Shown here one piece after another: positions 50,792 through 60,308 of a stretch of DNA of 64,000 nt. The notes beneath the pieces were generated by a model. That model was not told the origin of the DNA. It was given only the letters and a program-made list of their open reading frames with translations, and made no database searches. Source of the stretch: Chitinophaga rhizosphaerae (GTDB lineage Bacteria; Bacteroidota; Bacteroidia; Chitinophagales; Chitinophagaceae); assembly GCF_003958645.1 (NCBI RefSeq), contig NZ_RXLO01000009.1:62001-126000 (forward strand), read 5' to 3'. How positions within the stretch are numbered: position 1 is the first letter of the stretch; each line of letters starts with the position of its first letter. The position numbers were made by a program, and so were the translations under genes.

Positions 50792-52183
50792 ATGCTTACG
50801 GCCTTCGTACTGATCTACCTGCTCATCACCATTCTGATCGGCCGCTGGGCTGCGCGGCGGGTGAAAAGCGCCGGCGATTTCATCGTGGCGGGCCGAAGCC
50901 TTCCGTTGGGCATCAGTACCTGCGTGATCTTCGCCACCTGGTTCGGTTCGGAAACCTTGCTGGGCGCCACGAGCGAGTTTGCGCAGCATGGTTTGCCCGG
51001 GGTGATGGAAGACCCGTTCGGCGCATCGCTGTGTTTGCTGCTGGTGGGTTTATTTTACGCAAGGAAACTGTACCGCATCAACGTGCTGACGTTTTGCGAT
51101 TATTTCCGGGTGCGTTTCGGGAAGAAAGCGGAGATCGTATCGGCCCTGCTGATGATCCCCTCCTACTTCGGCTGGATCGCGGCGCAGATCGTAGCCATGG
51201 GGATCGTAGTCAATACCGTGATGGGCGTTTCGCAGGAAACGGCCATGGTGGCCAGCGGGCTCATCGTGATGGGCTACACGTACATGGGCGGGATGTGGTC
51301 GGTTTCCATTACGGATTTCATGCAAACCATCATGATCATCATCGGCCTTCTCGTCATCACGTTTTTGGTGGTGAACGAGGCGGGCGGCGTTACTGCGGTG
51401 GTAGAACGCGCACCTGCGGGCACATTCCGCTTCTTCCCCGACCGCGATTGGCATAGCTGGCTGCATTATATGGCCGCGTGGTTCACGATCGGCCTGGGCT
51501 CCATTCCGCAGCAGGACGTATTTCAACGGTTGATGAGCTCCAAAAGCGAGCGGGTGGCGCAATACAGTTCGTACCTCGGCGCGCTGATGTACCTGGTGAT
51601 CGGTTCGTTGCCGCTGCTGATCGTGCTTTGCGCGAAGCAGTTGTATCCCGGCCTTGGCGCAGCCGATACTTCCACCATCCTGCCCGACATGGTGATGCAG
51701 CACGGCAATCTTTTTATACAGATCCTCTTCTTCGGCGCACTGCTGTCTGCCATCATGAGTACCACCAGCGGGGCCATCCTCGCTCCTGCCACGGTGCTGG
51801 GCGAAAACCTCGTTAAACCGTTTTTCAAAGACATCAGCGATAAAAAGTTCCTGCTCATCATCCGGTTTTCGGTGGTGGTGGTTTCGCTCATTTCTATCGG
51901 CATGGCCTTCGCCAGCCAGGACATTTACGAGCTGGTGGCTTCGTCTTCCGTGCTGAGCCTCGTTTCGCTGTTCGTGCCGCTTACGGCGGGGCTGTACTGG
52001 AAACGCGCCAACCAGGCCGGCGCCAATTTGTCTATTTTGCTCGGTACGGCCGGTTATATTTATTCGGAATGGATGGATACCGCTACGCCGCCGCTGTTCG
52101 TGGGATTGTTGTGGAGCATTGCGGGGATGCTGATCGGGTCGCTGTTCTGGAAGCCGGGGCCACAGGATGTACCTGCTGCGTAA
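50792..52183 (+). CDS. Sodium:solute symporter family protein
   Basis: A 463-aa inner-membrane transporter with about 12-13 transmembrane helices of the SSS family. Family marks are the N-terminal GRWAARRVKSAGDFIVAGRS and, after helix 2, CVIFATWFGSETLLGATSE, plus WFTIGLGSIPQQDVFQRLMS in the middle. The substrate cannot be read. It follows the RlmK-like gene after 6 bp and converges on the VWA gene with only 4 bp between stops. A second, unrelated symporter lies at 57573. Confidence 0.9.
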   Translation: MLTAFVLIYLLITILIGRWAARRVKSAGDFIVAGRSLPLGISTCVIFATWFGSETLLGATSEFAQHGLPGVMEDPFGASLCLLLVGLFYARKLYRINVLTFCDYFRVRFGKKAEIVSALLMIPSYFGWIAAQIVAMGIVVNTVMGVSQETAMVASGLIVMGYTYMGGMWSVSITDFMQTIMIIIGLLVITFLVVNEAGGVTAVVERAPAGTFRFFPDRDWHSWLHYMAAWFTIGLGSIPQQDVFQRLMSSKSERVAQYSSYLGALMYLVIGSLPLLIVLCAKQLYPGLGAADTSTILPDMVMQHGNLFIQILFFGALLSAIMSTTSGAILAPATVLGENLVKPFFKDISDKKFLLIIRFSVVVVSLISIGMAFASQDIYELVASSSVLSLVSLFVPLTAGLYWKRANQAGANLSILLGTAGYIYSEWMDTATPPLFVGLLWSIAGMLIGSLFWKPGPQDVPAA

Positions 52184-52187
52184 ATGG

Positions 52188-53951
52188 CTACTTCAGCCAC
52201 GGGGTATGCTTCTTCAGTTGTTTAATTAGTTTGAGGAATTCTCCGCGGTAACCGCCGGGATCGGGGCCCAACGAGCGCTTCGCGATGCGTGTTACCATTT
52301 CCACGCTCCCGTTGCCGGCGTATTGCGATTTGCGGAGCAACATGCCGAAAAGCGCCACGGAAGCCGCGAACCGGCAGTCGTCGGGCGCTTCGTCGAAACT
52401 GGAGACGGGGGAACTGATCATCTTTTCCAGCTGATATTGCTGCGCTTCCCCATCCGGCCGCCAGGTGAGCGAAACGGTTGCCAGTGGCCCGTCCGATTCG
52501 GGGTTTGCGGGTTCTATCTCGTACATCGCCACCACGCAATGCCCCGACCCCACAATTCCGCCGGCCACTTTCAAACTATCGCCGTTCTCTTCCTTGAGGA
52601 TTTTGTTTTCGTAGCCCAACAGGCGGTAAGCCTTTACCCGACGCGCGTCAAACGTAACCTGGGCGTGCACTTCACGGGCCACGGTAAACAGCGTGGAGCC
52701 GAATTCCCGGGCAAAAACCTTGTTCGCTTCCTCCAGGTCGTCGATATACGCAAAATTTCCGTTGCCTTTACTGGCGAGGGTTTCCAGCTTCGAATCCTTG
52801 TAATCCTTCATCCCGAAACCGAGGCAGGTCAGCAATACGCCGCCTTCTTTCTGCTGCTCGATGAGGTCTTCCATATCCTGGTCGCTCGTTTGCCCGACGT
52901 TGAAATCCCCGTCTGTGGCCATGATGACGCGGTTGTTACCGCCCGGGATGAAGTTTTCGCCGGCGATGTGATACGCCATTTTGATGGCCGCTTCTCCTCC
53001 CGTGGCGCCACCGGCGCTCAGGTAATCGATGGCGTGGAGGATCTTTTCCTTCTGGTTGCCCGGAGTGCAGGGCAACACCAGGCCGGGCGTGCCGGCATAG
53101 GCCACGATGGCCACTTTGTCCCGCGGCCGAAGATTATTGACCAGCACCCGGAAAGCCGCCTGCAGCAAAGGGAGTTTGTTGGGTGGGCCCATACTGCCGG
53201 AGCAATCGATGAGGAACACGAGATTACTGGCAGGCAAACTGTCGGTCTCGATCTTCCGGGCCCGCACGGCCACCTGGAGCAGGTTGTGCCGGGGTTCCCA
53301 GGGGCAACCGGTATAATGGCTGTACATGGCGAACTGCGAATCCTTTCGCGGCAGCGGATAATTGTAATGGAAATAGTTCAGCATTTCCTCGATCCGTACC
53401 GCATCTACCGGCACGGGCTGTTTCAGCCGCGCAAACCGGCGCATATTGCTGTAGGCGGCCCGGTCTACGTCCAGCGCGAAGTCGGACACGGCGTTGCGGC
53501 GGGTTTCCACGAACTTGTTTTCGTATAGCCGGCCATAGGTTTCATCGAAAAAGCTGGTGATGGTGACGCCGAGGCTTGAGTAATTGGGATTGGAACTGGC
53601 GGCATAGCGCGCACGGGCCTTGGCCGTGGCAATCTCGTTGCCGGCGCCGGAACTTTTCTTTAGCGGACTGAGCTCAATAAGCATGCGGTCATGCTGAAGC
53701 GGCACGGATTTGCTGACGTAAGCGGGGTGCTCGAAAACCAGGTGGGTGCTGCCGTTGGGGACTTCTATCCTGAATAATCCGTATTGATTGGTCTGCACGG
53801 AAGCAGTGTCTGGCCAAACGGTGACCTTTACGCCCGATACCGGATCGTGCCGGAGGCTATCCTGCACGGCGCCGGTCACCACTTTTCGCTGTTGCGCCAC
53901 TCCGATCATGCTCCAGCTTGCACAGAGAAACAACATGAGGAGCTTATACAT
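52188..53951 (-). CDS. Exported VWA-domain protein (YfbK-like) with N-terminal regulatory-type domain
   Basis: A 587-aa protein with a signal peptide (ending SMIGVAQ). Residues about 22-95 form a carboxypeptidase-regulatory-like sandwich (VTGAVQDSLRHDPVSGVKV), followed by the YfbK N-terminal module (ALDVDRAAYSNMRRFARL), and a VWA domain with the MIDAS motif LIDCSGSMGPPN and later CLGFGMKDYKDSKLETLASK. The C-terminal part matches the usual YfbK/DUF3520 end. The role is unknown; relatives may act in metal-dependent binding at the envelope. It lies 71 bp after hpt on the same strand, and no terminator separates them. Confidence 0.88.
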   Translation of the reverse strand: MYKLLMLFLCASWSMIGVAQQRKVVTGAVQDSLRHDPVSGVKVTVWPDTASVQTNQYGLFRIEVPNGSTHLVFEHPAYVSKSVPLQHDRMLIELSPLKKSSGAGNEIATAKARARYAASSNPNYSSLGVTITSFFDETYGRLYENKFVETRRNAVSDFALDVDRAAYSNMRRFARLKQPVPVDAVRIEEMLNYFHYNYPLPRKDSQFAMYSHYTGCPWEPRHNLLQVAVRARKIETDSLPASNLVFLIDCSGSMGPPNKLPLLQAAFRVLVNNLRPRDKVAIVAYAGTPGLVLPCTPGNQKEKILHAIDYLSAGGATGGEAAIKMAYHIAGENFIPGGNNRVIMATDGDFNVGQTSDQDMEDLIEQQKEGGVLLTCLGFGMKDYKDSKLETLASKGNGNFAYIDDLEEANKVFAREFGSTLFTVAREVHAQVTFDARRVKAYRLLGYENKILKEENGDSLKVAGGIVGSGHCVVAMYEIEPANPESDGPLATVSLTWRPDGEAQQYQLEKMISSPVSSFDEAPDDCRFAASVALFGMLLRKSQYAGNGSVEMVTRIAKRSLGPDPGGYRGEFLKLIKQLKKHTPWLK

Positions 53952-54022
53952 CGAAATAATTTACATACACCGATATATAAATGTAAGCATTTCCTTGTTT
54001 CAACGGCCGCAGCGGCAAAAAA

Positions 54023-54553
54023 TTACTCGGCCAGCTGGTAGATTTCGGGGAGATTCCGGCCCAGGCCGTCGTAATCGAGGCCATAGCCGAGGAGGAATTT
54101 GTTGGGAACGGAGAAGCCGAGATAGTCGATATTGACGGGATGCGTGAGGGCGTCGGGCTTGGTGAGCAGCGAAACCACCATGAGCTTTTCCGGCTGCTGG
54201 TGTTCCAGCTGTGGGAGGAACTGGCTGAGCGTTTTGCCCGTGTCCACGATATCTTCGAGGATCACCACGGTGCGGCCGAAAAGGTCTTCGTCGAGCCCGA
54301 TGGCGGTAATGACGTTGCCGGTGGATTTGGTGCCTTTGTAAGACGCCAGTTTGATGAAGGAGATTTCCGCTTCGATGTGCAGATATTTGAATAAATCGGC
54401 AGCAAACATGAACGATCCGTTGAGGATGGCGATAAAAAGCGGTCGTTTCCCTTCGAGGTCGAGGCTGATCTGCTGCGCCATTTCCCTGATCCGCGCCTGC
54501 AGTTTCTCTTCAGTGATATAGGGGACGAACTTCTTATCATGTACCTGGATCAT
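54023..54553 (-). CDS. hpt: Hypoxanthine phosphoribosyltransferase
   Basis: Purine salvage enzyme of 176 aa that makes IMP (and often GMP) from the base and PRPP. The PRPP-binding motif is VVILEDIVDTGKTLSQ, preceded by the acidic stretch of the PRPP loop, with SFIKLASYKGTKSTG as the flexible catalytic loop. Length is normal. It follows the LysM glucosaminidase gene after 21 bp and precedes the VWA gene, so it belongs to a run of four or so minus-strand genes that start at 56597. Confidence 0.94.
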   Translation of the reverse strand: MIQVHDKKFVPYITEEKLQARIREMAQQISLDLEGKRPLFIAILNGSFMFAADLFKYLHIEAEISFIKLASYKGTKSTGNVITAIGLDEDLFGRTVVILEDIVDTGKTLSQFLPQLEHQQPEKLMVVSLLTKPDALTHPVNIDYLGFSVPNKFLLGYGLDYDGLGRNLPEIYQLAE

Positions 54554-54574
54554 CGTATGTATTCGGTTTAGCGG

Positions 54575-55930
54575 TTATTTTTTCACGATCAGTTGTTGAC
54601 CGATCTTGATGGCATTGTCTTGCAGGTTGTTCCATTGCTGCAGTTGCGCCACGGTGCAGCCGTATTGTCGGGAGATGCTGTACAGCGTTTCCTTTTCACC
54701 TACGGTGTGCGTTTGTTCGCGGGAGGAGGTTTGCGCGCCTGCTTTCTTGAGGTCTTCGATCATGCCGGGGGGCAGGGCCGACGGGGCTTTTTCCGGTGCG
54801 GGCGGCGGCGGTGCGGGCCGGTTTTCCGCAACGGCCGGGGCCGAGGCTTTCTCGATTTCCTTTTTGATATCCTGGATGATCTCGCGGGGCTTCAGGTCTT
54901 CGTGCTCGTCCACTTTCGCAACGGAATTGCTGCCGAGGCGCGGCTTGGCGGATGCGTACCCGTCCAGCGCGATGCGTTCCCCGGGCGCGGGCTGTTCGCC
55001 TTCCTGGAGCTTGTTGCGGCGGCGCACCCAGCGGAGCTGCACCCCTTCCGCCTGGGCGATGTCGTGCAGGGTTTCTCCTGCCGCCACAATGTGGAAGTCG
55101 TTGGAGCCGCGCTTGCTTTTGCTTTGCAGGAAGATGACCATATCTTTTTCCAGGGGCAGGTCGGCCGCGAGGTCGTTATATTTCAGCAAAGAACTGAGGC
55201 GGATGTTCCGGGCGGAAGCCACCTGGATCAGCGCCGTTCCCTTCTTAACAAAGATGGCTTTGCGATTGTTGATGCGGAACTCGCCGGTTTCGGGATACTT
55301 CTTCGCGGGTGCGGCGGCCGTCACCACCGGGCGGGAGGCCGATGAAGGCTGCGCGGGGGTGTAGGAACCGGGGTCTGCTGCGAAAACGTCGCCGGTCCTG
55401 ATCTCGCCCTTGCCCATCGCGATGTCTGTGTATTGCTGGAGCTGGTAAGTTTCGATGATCTGGATGAGCTGCTGCGGATACGTGCGGCTGGTGGCGTAGC
55501 CTGCCGTTTTCAAACCGTACGCCCAGGCTTTATAATCGTTCGGATTGAGATCGAACAGGAATTTGTATCGGGGATTGTTGCGGAGGAACTCGGAATGGTC
55601 TTTCCAGGATTCCTGCGGCGAACCGTATTTGCGGAAGCATTCGCCGCGGGCGTCATCGTCGTACGAAACGCTGGGGCCGGTCCAGTTATTTTTGCATTTG
55701 ATGCCGAAGTGGTTGTTACTGTTCAGGCAGAGCCATCCGTTGCCGGACTGCGTTTCCAGGATGCCCTGTGCGAGTTTGATGGATGCGGGAACGCCGGAGC
55801 GGCGCATTTCCTCCATCGCGATCAGCTTGTACGTGTCGATGTACTGTTGGGTGCTGATGGTTTGGGCAAAGCTCTTGATGGCTCCGCCAAGCAGCAAACA
55901 GATGGCCAGGCAGTATGACTTCACTTGCAT
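54575..55930 (-). CDS. Exported N-acetylglucosaminidase (GH73-type) with LysM domains
   Basis: A 451-aa predicted cell-wall hydrolase. A signal peptide (ending IKSFAQ) leads into a glucosaminidase domain (about 25-175) with the likely catalytic Glu in LAQGILETQSGNGWL and the NNHFGIKCKNNW segment. Residues about 210-350 hold LysM-like folds, a Pro/Ala-rich linker follows (about 360-400), and a clear LysM ends the protein (TLYSISRQYGCTVAQLQQWN). It should bind and cut peptidoglycan in the periplasm. The gap to the O-methyltransferase gene upstream is 25 bp, and hpt follows after 21 bp. Confidence 0.9.
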   Translation of the reverse strand: MQVKSYCLAICLLLGGAIKSFAQTISTQQYIDTYKLIAMEEMRRSGVPASIKLAQGILETQSGNGWLCLNSNNHFGIKCKNNWTGPSVSYDDDARGECFRKYGSPQESWKDHSEFLRNNPRYKFLFDLNPNDYKAWAYGLKTAGYATSRTYPQQLIQIIETYQLQQYTDIAMGKGEIRTGDVFAADPGSYTPAQPSSASRPVVTAAAPAKKYPETGEFRINNRKAIFVKKGTALIQVASARNIRLSSLLKYNDLAADLPLEKDMVIFLQSKSKRGSNDFHIVAAGETLHDIAQAEGVQLRWVRRRNKLQEGEQPAPGERIALDGYASAKPRLGSNSVAKVDEHEDLKPREIIQDIKKEIEKASAPAVAENRPAPPPPAPEKAPSALPPGMIEDLKKAGAQTSSREQTHTVGEKETLYSISRQYGCTVAQLQQWNNLQDNAIKIGQQLIVKK

Positions 55931-55955
55931 TATATGTCGAATTTAATGGGTCGAA

Positions 55956-56597
55956 TTATTTTTTGCGGATGAGGAGCACCCCATCGCGCAGGGTGAGCAG
56001 CAGCGTTTCGGCGCGCTCGTCTGCCACGGCCTTTTCCACGAAGCGGACCATGGCTTTGGCGTTGTTGCTTTGTTCGGTTTCCGGCAATACCACTTCTCCG
56101 TGATAAAGCACATTGTCGGCCAGCATGAACCCTCCGGGCCGGAGCTTCTCCCACACCAGATCGTAATACCCGATATACCCGGCCTTGTCTGCATCGATGA
56201 AAACAAGGTCGAACGTTTCGTTGAATTGCGGGATGATGCCGGCGGCTTTGCCGATGTGCTGGGTGATTTTCCGGGTAAGACCGGCCTCTGCGATATAGCG
56301 AGCCGCCATGTCTTCCAGCTCTTCATTTACATCGATGGTATGCAGCATGCCGTCTTCCGTGAGGCCCTGGGCAAGGCATATCGCAGAATAACCGGTGTAG
56401 GTACCGATTTCCAGGATGCGGCGCGGCCGGAGCATGTGGCTCACCATCGACAAAAAAATCCCCTGCACGTGCCCGCTCAACATATGCGGTTGGTCCACCT
56501 TCAGGAAGGTTTCCCTGTGGAGGCGATATAACAGGTCCGCTTCCGGACTGGTATACTTCTCTGCAAACGCCTGAATATCCCCGGGTATTACCTCCAT
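55956..56597 (-). CDS. O-methyltransferase, caffeoyl-CoA-O-methyltransferase-like family
   Basis: A 213-aa SAM-dependent methyltransferase. The SAM site is RILEIGTYTGYSAICLA, followed by the metal-binding FDLVFIDADKAGY and the LADNVLYHGEV segment that is typical of the divalent-metal O-methyltransferases. Substrate is unknown. The ATG at 56595-56597 (MEVIPGDIQAF) is chosen because the -7 box (56612-56619) lies between it and an upstream in-frame ATG at 56624. The leader would be only about 10 nt. It heads a run with the glucosaminidase and hpt genes. Confidence 0.9.
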   Translation of the reverse strand: MEVIPGDIQAFAEKYTSPEADLLYRLHRETFLKVDQPHMLSGHVQGIFLSMVSHMLRPRRILEIGTYTGYSAICLAQGLTEDGMLHTIDVNEELEDMAARYIAEAGLTRKITQHIGKAAGIIPQFNETFDLVFIDADKAGYIGYYDLVWEKLRPGGFMLADNVLYHGEVVLPETEQSNNAKAMVRFVEKAVADERAETLLLTLRDGVLLIRKK

Positions 56598-56611
56598 TCC
56601 TGATTTTTTTG

Positions 56612-56619
56612 CAAACCTA
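56612..56619 (-). promoter_or_regulatory. Putative promoter, -7 box TAGGTTTG, of the O-methyltransferase operon
   Basis: The + strand reads CAAACCTA. This perfect TAnnTTTG match on the minus strand ends 14 bp upstream of the chosen ATG and decides that start. Confidence 0.6.
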
Positions 56620-56667
56620 AGCAATTATCAAGTAAATGCGATATATGTGAAGGATTGAAAATAAATC

Positions 56668-56691
56668 GAGCCTGATAGTAATACCAGGCTC
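56668..56691 (-). terminator. Hairpin after the LOG-family gene
   Basis: A 7-bp stem (GAGCCTG, 56668-56674, with CAGGCTC, 56685-56691) lies in the 241-bp AT-rich gap 56598-56838, which contains no gene. It follows the LOG gene stop by about 150 bp, so the link is uncertain. The rest of the gap shows no other signal I can support. Confidence 0.5.
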
Positions 56692-56838
56692 TTTACCCCA
56701 TGTTAACCATTAAAGACACAACTATTGACCATATACTAATGCGTTTAATGGTCCATTTAGGCTGTGACTTTATAAATATATATGCAATTCCAACATCATG
56801 CATAAATATATTTCATGTGTATATAACTTAAAACTAAT

Positions 56839-57537
56839 TTAAAAATTGGGGCGTAATTTGTTGGATGCGTAGAACTCGCGGAAGTAGTCCACTACCTCGT
56901 CTGCCGTGTCGAACACCTTCAGCAGGTTGAGATCTTCGGGGTGGATATTACTTTCCTTTTTCATCATCACATTATCGATCCAGTCGAGCAATCCGCCCCA
57001 ATATTCGCTGCCCACGAGCACGAGCGGCGTTTCGGTCATCTTTTTCGTTTGGATGAGGGTGGCCACTTCGAAGAATTCGTCCATCGTGCCGAATCCGCCG
57101 GGCATCATGACGAAGCCCTGGGAGTATTTGGTGAACATGACTTTGCGCACGAAGAAATAATCGAAGTTGAGGCTTTTATCGCGGTCGAGGAAAGGGTTGG
57201 CGTATTGTTCGTGCGGCAGCTCGATGTTGAGGCCCACGCTGGTCCCGTTAGCCAGTTGCGCGCCTTTGTTGGCCGCTTCCATGATGCCGGGGCCGCCGCC
57301 GGAAATGATGCCGAACCCGTCTTCCGCCAATCGCCTTGCCACCTCGCAGGCCAGCTCGTAGTAAGGGTTTCCGGAGCGCGTTCTCGCCGAGCCGAAGATG
57401 GAAATACAGGGGCCTATCTTGGCGAGGGCTTCGAACCCTTCCACGAATTCGGCCATGATTTTGAATATCTGCCAGCTCGAATGCGCTTTCGTTTCCGTCC
57501 AATCGCGCATCTTCAAATTCTTTAACGTATCATTCAT
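56839..57537 (-). CDS. LOG family protein (TIGR00730-like, possible cytokinin riboside 5'-monophosphate phosphoribohydrolase)
   Basis: A 232-aa Rossmann-fold protein of the LOG family. The nucleotide-binding motif GGGPGIMEAANKGA and the catalytic PGGFGTMDEFFE are both intact. Members cleave nucleoside 5'-monophosphates; in bacteria the physiological substrate is not settled. An N-terminal extension of about 35 residues precedes the fold (MNDTLKNLKMRDWTE onwards), common in Bacteroidota members. It is 35 bp after the symporter gene on the same strand. Confidence 0.92.
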   Translation of the reverse strand: MNDTLKNLKMRDWTETKAHSSWQIFKIMAEFVEGFEALAKIGPCISIFGSARTRSGNPYYELACEVARRLAEDGFGIISGGGPGIMEAANKGAQLANGTSVGLNIELPHEQYANPFLDRDKSLNFDYFFVRKVMFTKYSQGFVMMPGGFGTMDEFFEVATLIQTKKMTETPLVLVGSEYWGGLLDWIDNVMMKKESNIHPEDLNLLKVFDTADEVVDYFREFYASNKLRPNF

Positions 57538-57572
57538 CTGCTATTCATTTTGTTACTGTAATCTACACTTTT

Positions 57573-59063
57573 TTACTGCAGTGCGGGCAGGGCGTTCTTT
57601 TTGCGGGAGAACAACCATAAACCAATATACGTAAACAGGCCGTTCACGATCAGCAATTCATTGCCGAATTTATACCCGCCCATCCATTGTTCCGAATATT
57701 GCTTGAGGATAAAGCACAGCAACGGGGAAACGAGGCAAACGATGAGGGAACCGTAATCGAGGATGGGCCGCTTGTTCAGTATCCCGAAGGCGAAAAGCCC
57801 CAGCATCGGCCCGTATGTGATGGTAGCGAGGAACAGCACGGTATCGATGATCGCATCGTTGTTGAACTCGCGGAACAGCAGGATCGTGACCAGCAAAGCC
57901 ACGGCGCAACCCACATGGATCGCGTTCTTGATATGTTTACGCCGCGCGTCGATCCCGTCTGTCGGATACCCCAGGATGTCGATATAAAAAGAAGTGGTAA
58001 GCGTCGTCAGCACACTGTCTGCACTGGAGAACGTAGCCGCCGTGAGGCCCACGATGAAAATCACCGACGCGAACGTGCCCAGGTGTTGCAGTGCCAGCAG
58101 CGGGAACACCTGGTCGGTAGCCGGCCCGCCCTTCGCCGTCAGCGGCATGGGGATATTGTTGGCATGCAGGTATTGATAAAGCAGTATCCCCAGGCTCAGG
58201 AAAAACACATTCACGACGAGCTGCATGATGCTGAAAGAATAAATGTTCTTCTGCGCTTCCTTCAGCGAGCGGCAACTCAGGTTCTTCTGCATCATATTCT
58301 GATCGAGCCCCGTCATCGTTACGGCGATCATCATCCCGCCGAAAAATTCCTTCGGGAAGAAATTCCCTGCTTTCCAATCCCAGAAAAATGTTTTGGAATG
58401 CGGACTGCCGGCGACGTTGGAGACCAGATCCCCCAGCCCCCAGTTCAGATCCCGGCAGATCACCACGATGGTCAGCACCACGGCCAGGAGCAGGAATATG
58501 GACTGCATGGCGTCTGTCCACACGAGGGTTTTAATACCGCCGCGATAGGTATACACCAGCATCAGCGCGATCATGATGGAAACCGACAGCGCGAACGGGA
58601 TCCCGTAATAATCGAACACGAACAACTGCAACACGCCCGCCACGAGGAAGAGCCTTGCCGCCGCGCCCACGAGGCGCGACAGGATAAAGAACATCGCCCC
58701 CGTTTTCTGCGTCACCGGCCCGAACCGCTGCTGCAAGTACGTGTAGATCGAAGTCAGGTTCCGGTTATAATACAACGGCAACAGCACCGTGGCGATCACG
58801 ATGTATCCGAGAATATATCCCAAAATCGTTTGCAGGTACGAGAAGGAAGCTACTTCCACCTTGCCCGGTACGGAAATGAAAGTGACGCCAGACAGGGAGT
58901 CGCTGATCATCCCGATGGCCACGAGGTACCAGACGGAGTTCCGGTTCCCGATGAAATACGACTGCTCGTCGACCTTCCGGGTGGTGAGGTAAGACACCAA
59001 CAATAACATGATAAAATAGCAGGCTATGAAAAGGACAAAAATCCCGGGTGATATTGGCGACAT
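57573..59063 (-). CDS. Sodium:solute symporter family protein
   Basis: A 496-aa inner-membrane transporter with about 13 helices of the SSS family. Marks include the N-terminal YLTTRKVDEQSYFIGNRNS, then SDSLSGVTFISVPGKV, and GLDQNMMQKNLSCRSLKEAQ in the middle. Substrate is unknown. The ATG at 59061-59063 (MSPISPGIFVLF) is used; an in-frame ATG at 59165 would add 34 residues read from a terminator and a short repeat. The LOG gene follows after 35 bp. Confidence 0.9.
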   Translation of the reverse strand: MSPISPGIFVLFIACYFIMLLLVSYLTTRKVDEQSYFIGNRNSVWYLVAIGMISDSLSGVTFISVPGKVEVASFSYLQTILGYILGYIVIATVLLPLYYNRNLTSIYTYLQQRFGPVTQKTGAMFFILSRLVGAAARLFLVAGVLQLFVFDYYGIPFALSVSIMIALMLVYTYRGGIKTLVWTDAMQSIFLLLAVVLTIVVICRDLNWGLGDLVSNVAGSPHSKTFFWDWKAGNFFPKEFFGGMMIAVTMTGLDQNMMQKNLSCRSLKEAQKNIYSFSIMQLVVNVFFLSLGILLYQYLHANNIPMPLTAKGGPATDQVFPLLALQHLGTFASVIFIVGLTAATFSSADSVLTTLTTSFYIDILGYPTDGIDARRKHIKNAIHVGCAVALLVTILLFREFNNDAIIDTVLFLATITYGPMLGLFAFGILNKRPILDYGSLIVCLVSPLLCFILKQYSEQWMGGYKFGNELLIVNGLFTYIGLWLFSRKKNALPALQ

Positions 59064-59104
59064 TACGTAAGTATAGTTTAAACCCAATAAAAATAGGGAT
59101 TTCC

Positions 59105-59134
59105 GCATAAAAACGCATAAAAACGCATAAAAAA
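59105..59134 (+). repeat. Short tandem repeat, GCATAAAAAC decamer
   Basis: Two exact copies of GCATAAAAAC (59105-59114 and 59115-59124) and a third with one change (59125-59134) lie in the leader region of the symporter gene, just after the terminator hairpin. Confidence 0.75.
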
Positions 59135-59158
59135 AGGGCCTACTGAAAAGCAGGCCCT
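59135..59158 (-). terminator. Rho-independent terminator of the TIGR03364-like gene
   Basis: Stem AGGGCCT (59135-59141) with AGGCCCT (59152-59158) is followed on the minus strand by a T run (59135 down to 59129). It lies 24 bp after the stop at 59183. Confidence 0.75.
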
Positions 59159-59182
59159 GTAGCATATCACAAATACGGGAAA

Positions 59183-60304
59183 TTATTCCACGGCGGTCAC
59201 GTCGCGCGCGAGGCCGAAAGACAATGTCATGCCGGCTCCTCCCATCCCGTTCACGATGGTGACGCCGGGTTCGGGGTGCAGGACGAGATCATGGCCGCCG
59301 TTGGTCAGTTTCGGATATATGCCGTGCCAACGCTCCTGGATGCCCATGGTGGGCGCCTGGAGGAAGGTGTTGATGAATTGAAGGATGAGGTCGTTGATGT
59401 GCTCCTTGTCGAAGGGGTCTACCGCCAGACCGTATTCGTGGGAGTCTCCCAGCGAAAGCTCACCGGCCCCGTTCTGCGTCACCATGAGGTGGATGCCGTA
59501 CTTCACATATTCCGGCAAAGTGGCGTCCACACGCTTTTTCACGGCTTTGAGGCCGGGGCAGTGGGCGAAAGACGCATAGTGCAGCATCGACATGCCCGTT
59601 ACCAGCGTAGGGCCCAGTTGCCAGCCATCGGGTTGGGGAACGGTGCGCATCATCTGGAGCTTGCAACGCGTGAGGGGCGCCGCGGCGAAGATATCGGGAT
59701 ACAAGGTTTCGAAGTCGTACCCTGTGCAGACGTACACCTTATTCACTTTCCACTTTTCGTTTTTCGTTTCGATATGCGGCAGTTGGATACCGTTGACGGC
59801 AGTGCCGAACCGGAAGGTGACGCCATGTTCGCTTTCGAGCCAGGCAGCGAGGCGGGCGCAGGCTTCGCGGGGGTCTATGGTGATCTCGAGGGGGCTCCAA
59901 AGCGCGGCTTTCAGACCCTCGGGCCGGAAAGCCCTGCTGCGGCCTGTTGCGGCTTCCGGCGTGAGGATTTCGGCGTCGCGGCTGGAGGTGGACACGAATT
60001 CTTCGAGAACGCCGGCTTCGTCGGCATGATAGGCCAGCAAAAGCGAACCGGACTCCTCGGCGGGGAGGCCCGTTGCCCGGGCCAGCTGTTGCCAGATACC
60101 GCGGCCGTAAAGCGCACGGTCGTAGATATGGCCGTCTTGCTGCCCCAGCGTCCAGACGTTTCCGAAATTGCGGTATGAAGCGCCCAGCGCACGGGGGCTC
60201 CGCTCGAACACGACCACTTTCCGGCCTTTCAATGCCAGGTGGTACGCCGTGGCCAGGCCAACGATGCCTGCGCCGATGACTGCTGTATCTGCTTGCTGGT
60301 ACAT
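59183..60304 (-). CDS. TIGR03364-family FAD-dependent oxidoreductase
   Basis: A 373-aa D-amino-acid-oxidase-type flavoprotein. The FAD motif is TAVIGAGIVGLATAYHLA and the second marker, GASYRNFGNVWTLGQQDG, matches the TIGR03364 group, which elsewhere is found beside phosphonate-degradation genes. No such gene lies here, so the substrate (probably an amine or amino compound) is open. The C-terminal GMGGAGMTLSFGLA fits the family end. A -7 box ends only four bases before the ATG, so the mRNA may be leaderless. It is a single-gene unit with its own terminator. Confidence 0.88.
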   Translation of the reverse strand: MYQQADTAVIGAGIVGLATAYHLALKGRKVVVFERSPRALGASYRNFGNVWTLGQQDGHIYDRALYGRGIWQQLARATGLPAEESGSLLLAYHADEAGVLEEFVSTSSRDAEILTPEAATGRSRAFRPEGLKAALWSPLEITIDPREACARLAAWLESEHGVTFRFGTAVNGIQLPHIETKNEKWKVNKVYVCTGYDFETLYPDIFAAAPLTRCKLQMMRTVPQPDGWQLGPTLVTGMSMLHYASFAHCPGLKAVKKRVDATLPEYVKYGIHLMVTQNGAGELSLGDSHEYGLAVDPFDKEHINDLILQFINTFLQAPTMGIQERWHGIYPKLTNGGHDLVLHPEPGVTIVNGMGGAGMTLSFGLARDVTAVE

Positions 60305-60308
60305 GCAA

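Noticed and set aside
59064..59165. An N-terminal extension of the symporter from an ATG at 59165
   Set aside because: The added residues derive from a terminator hairpin and a decamer repeat, and the family start is at MSPISPG.
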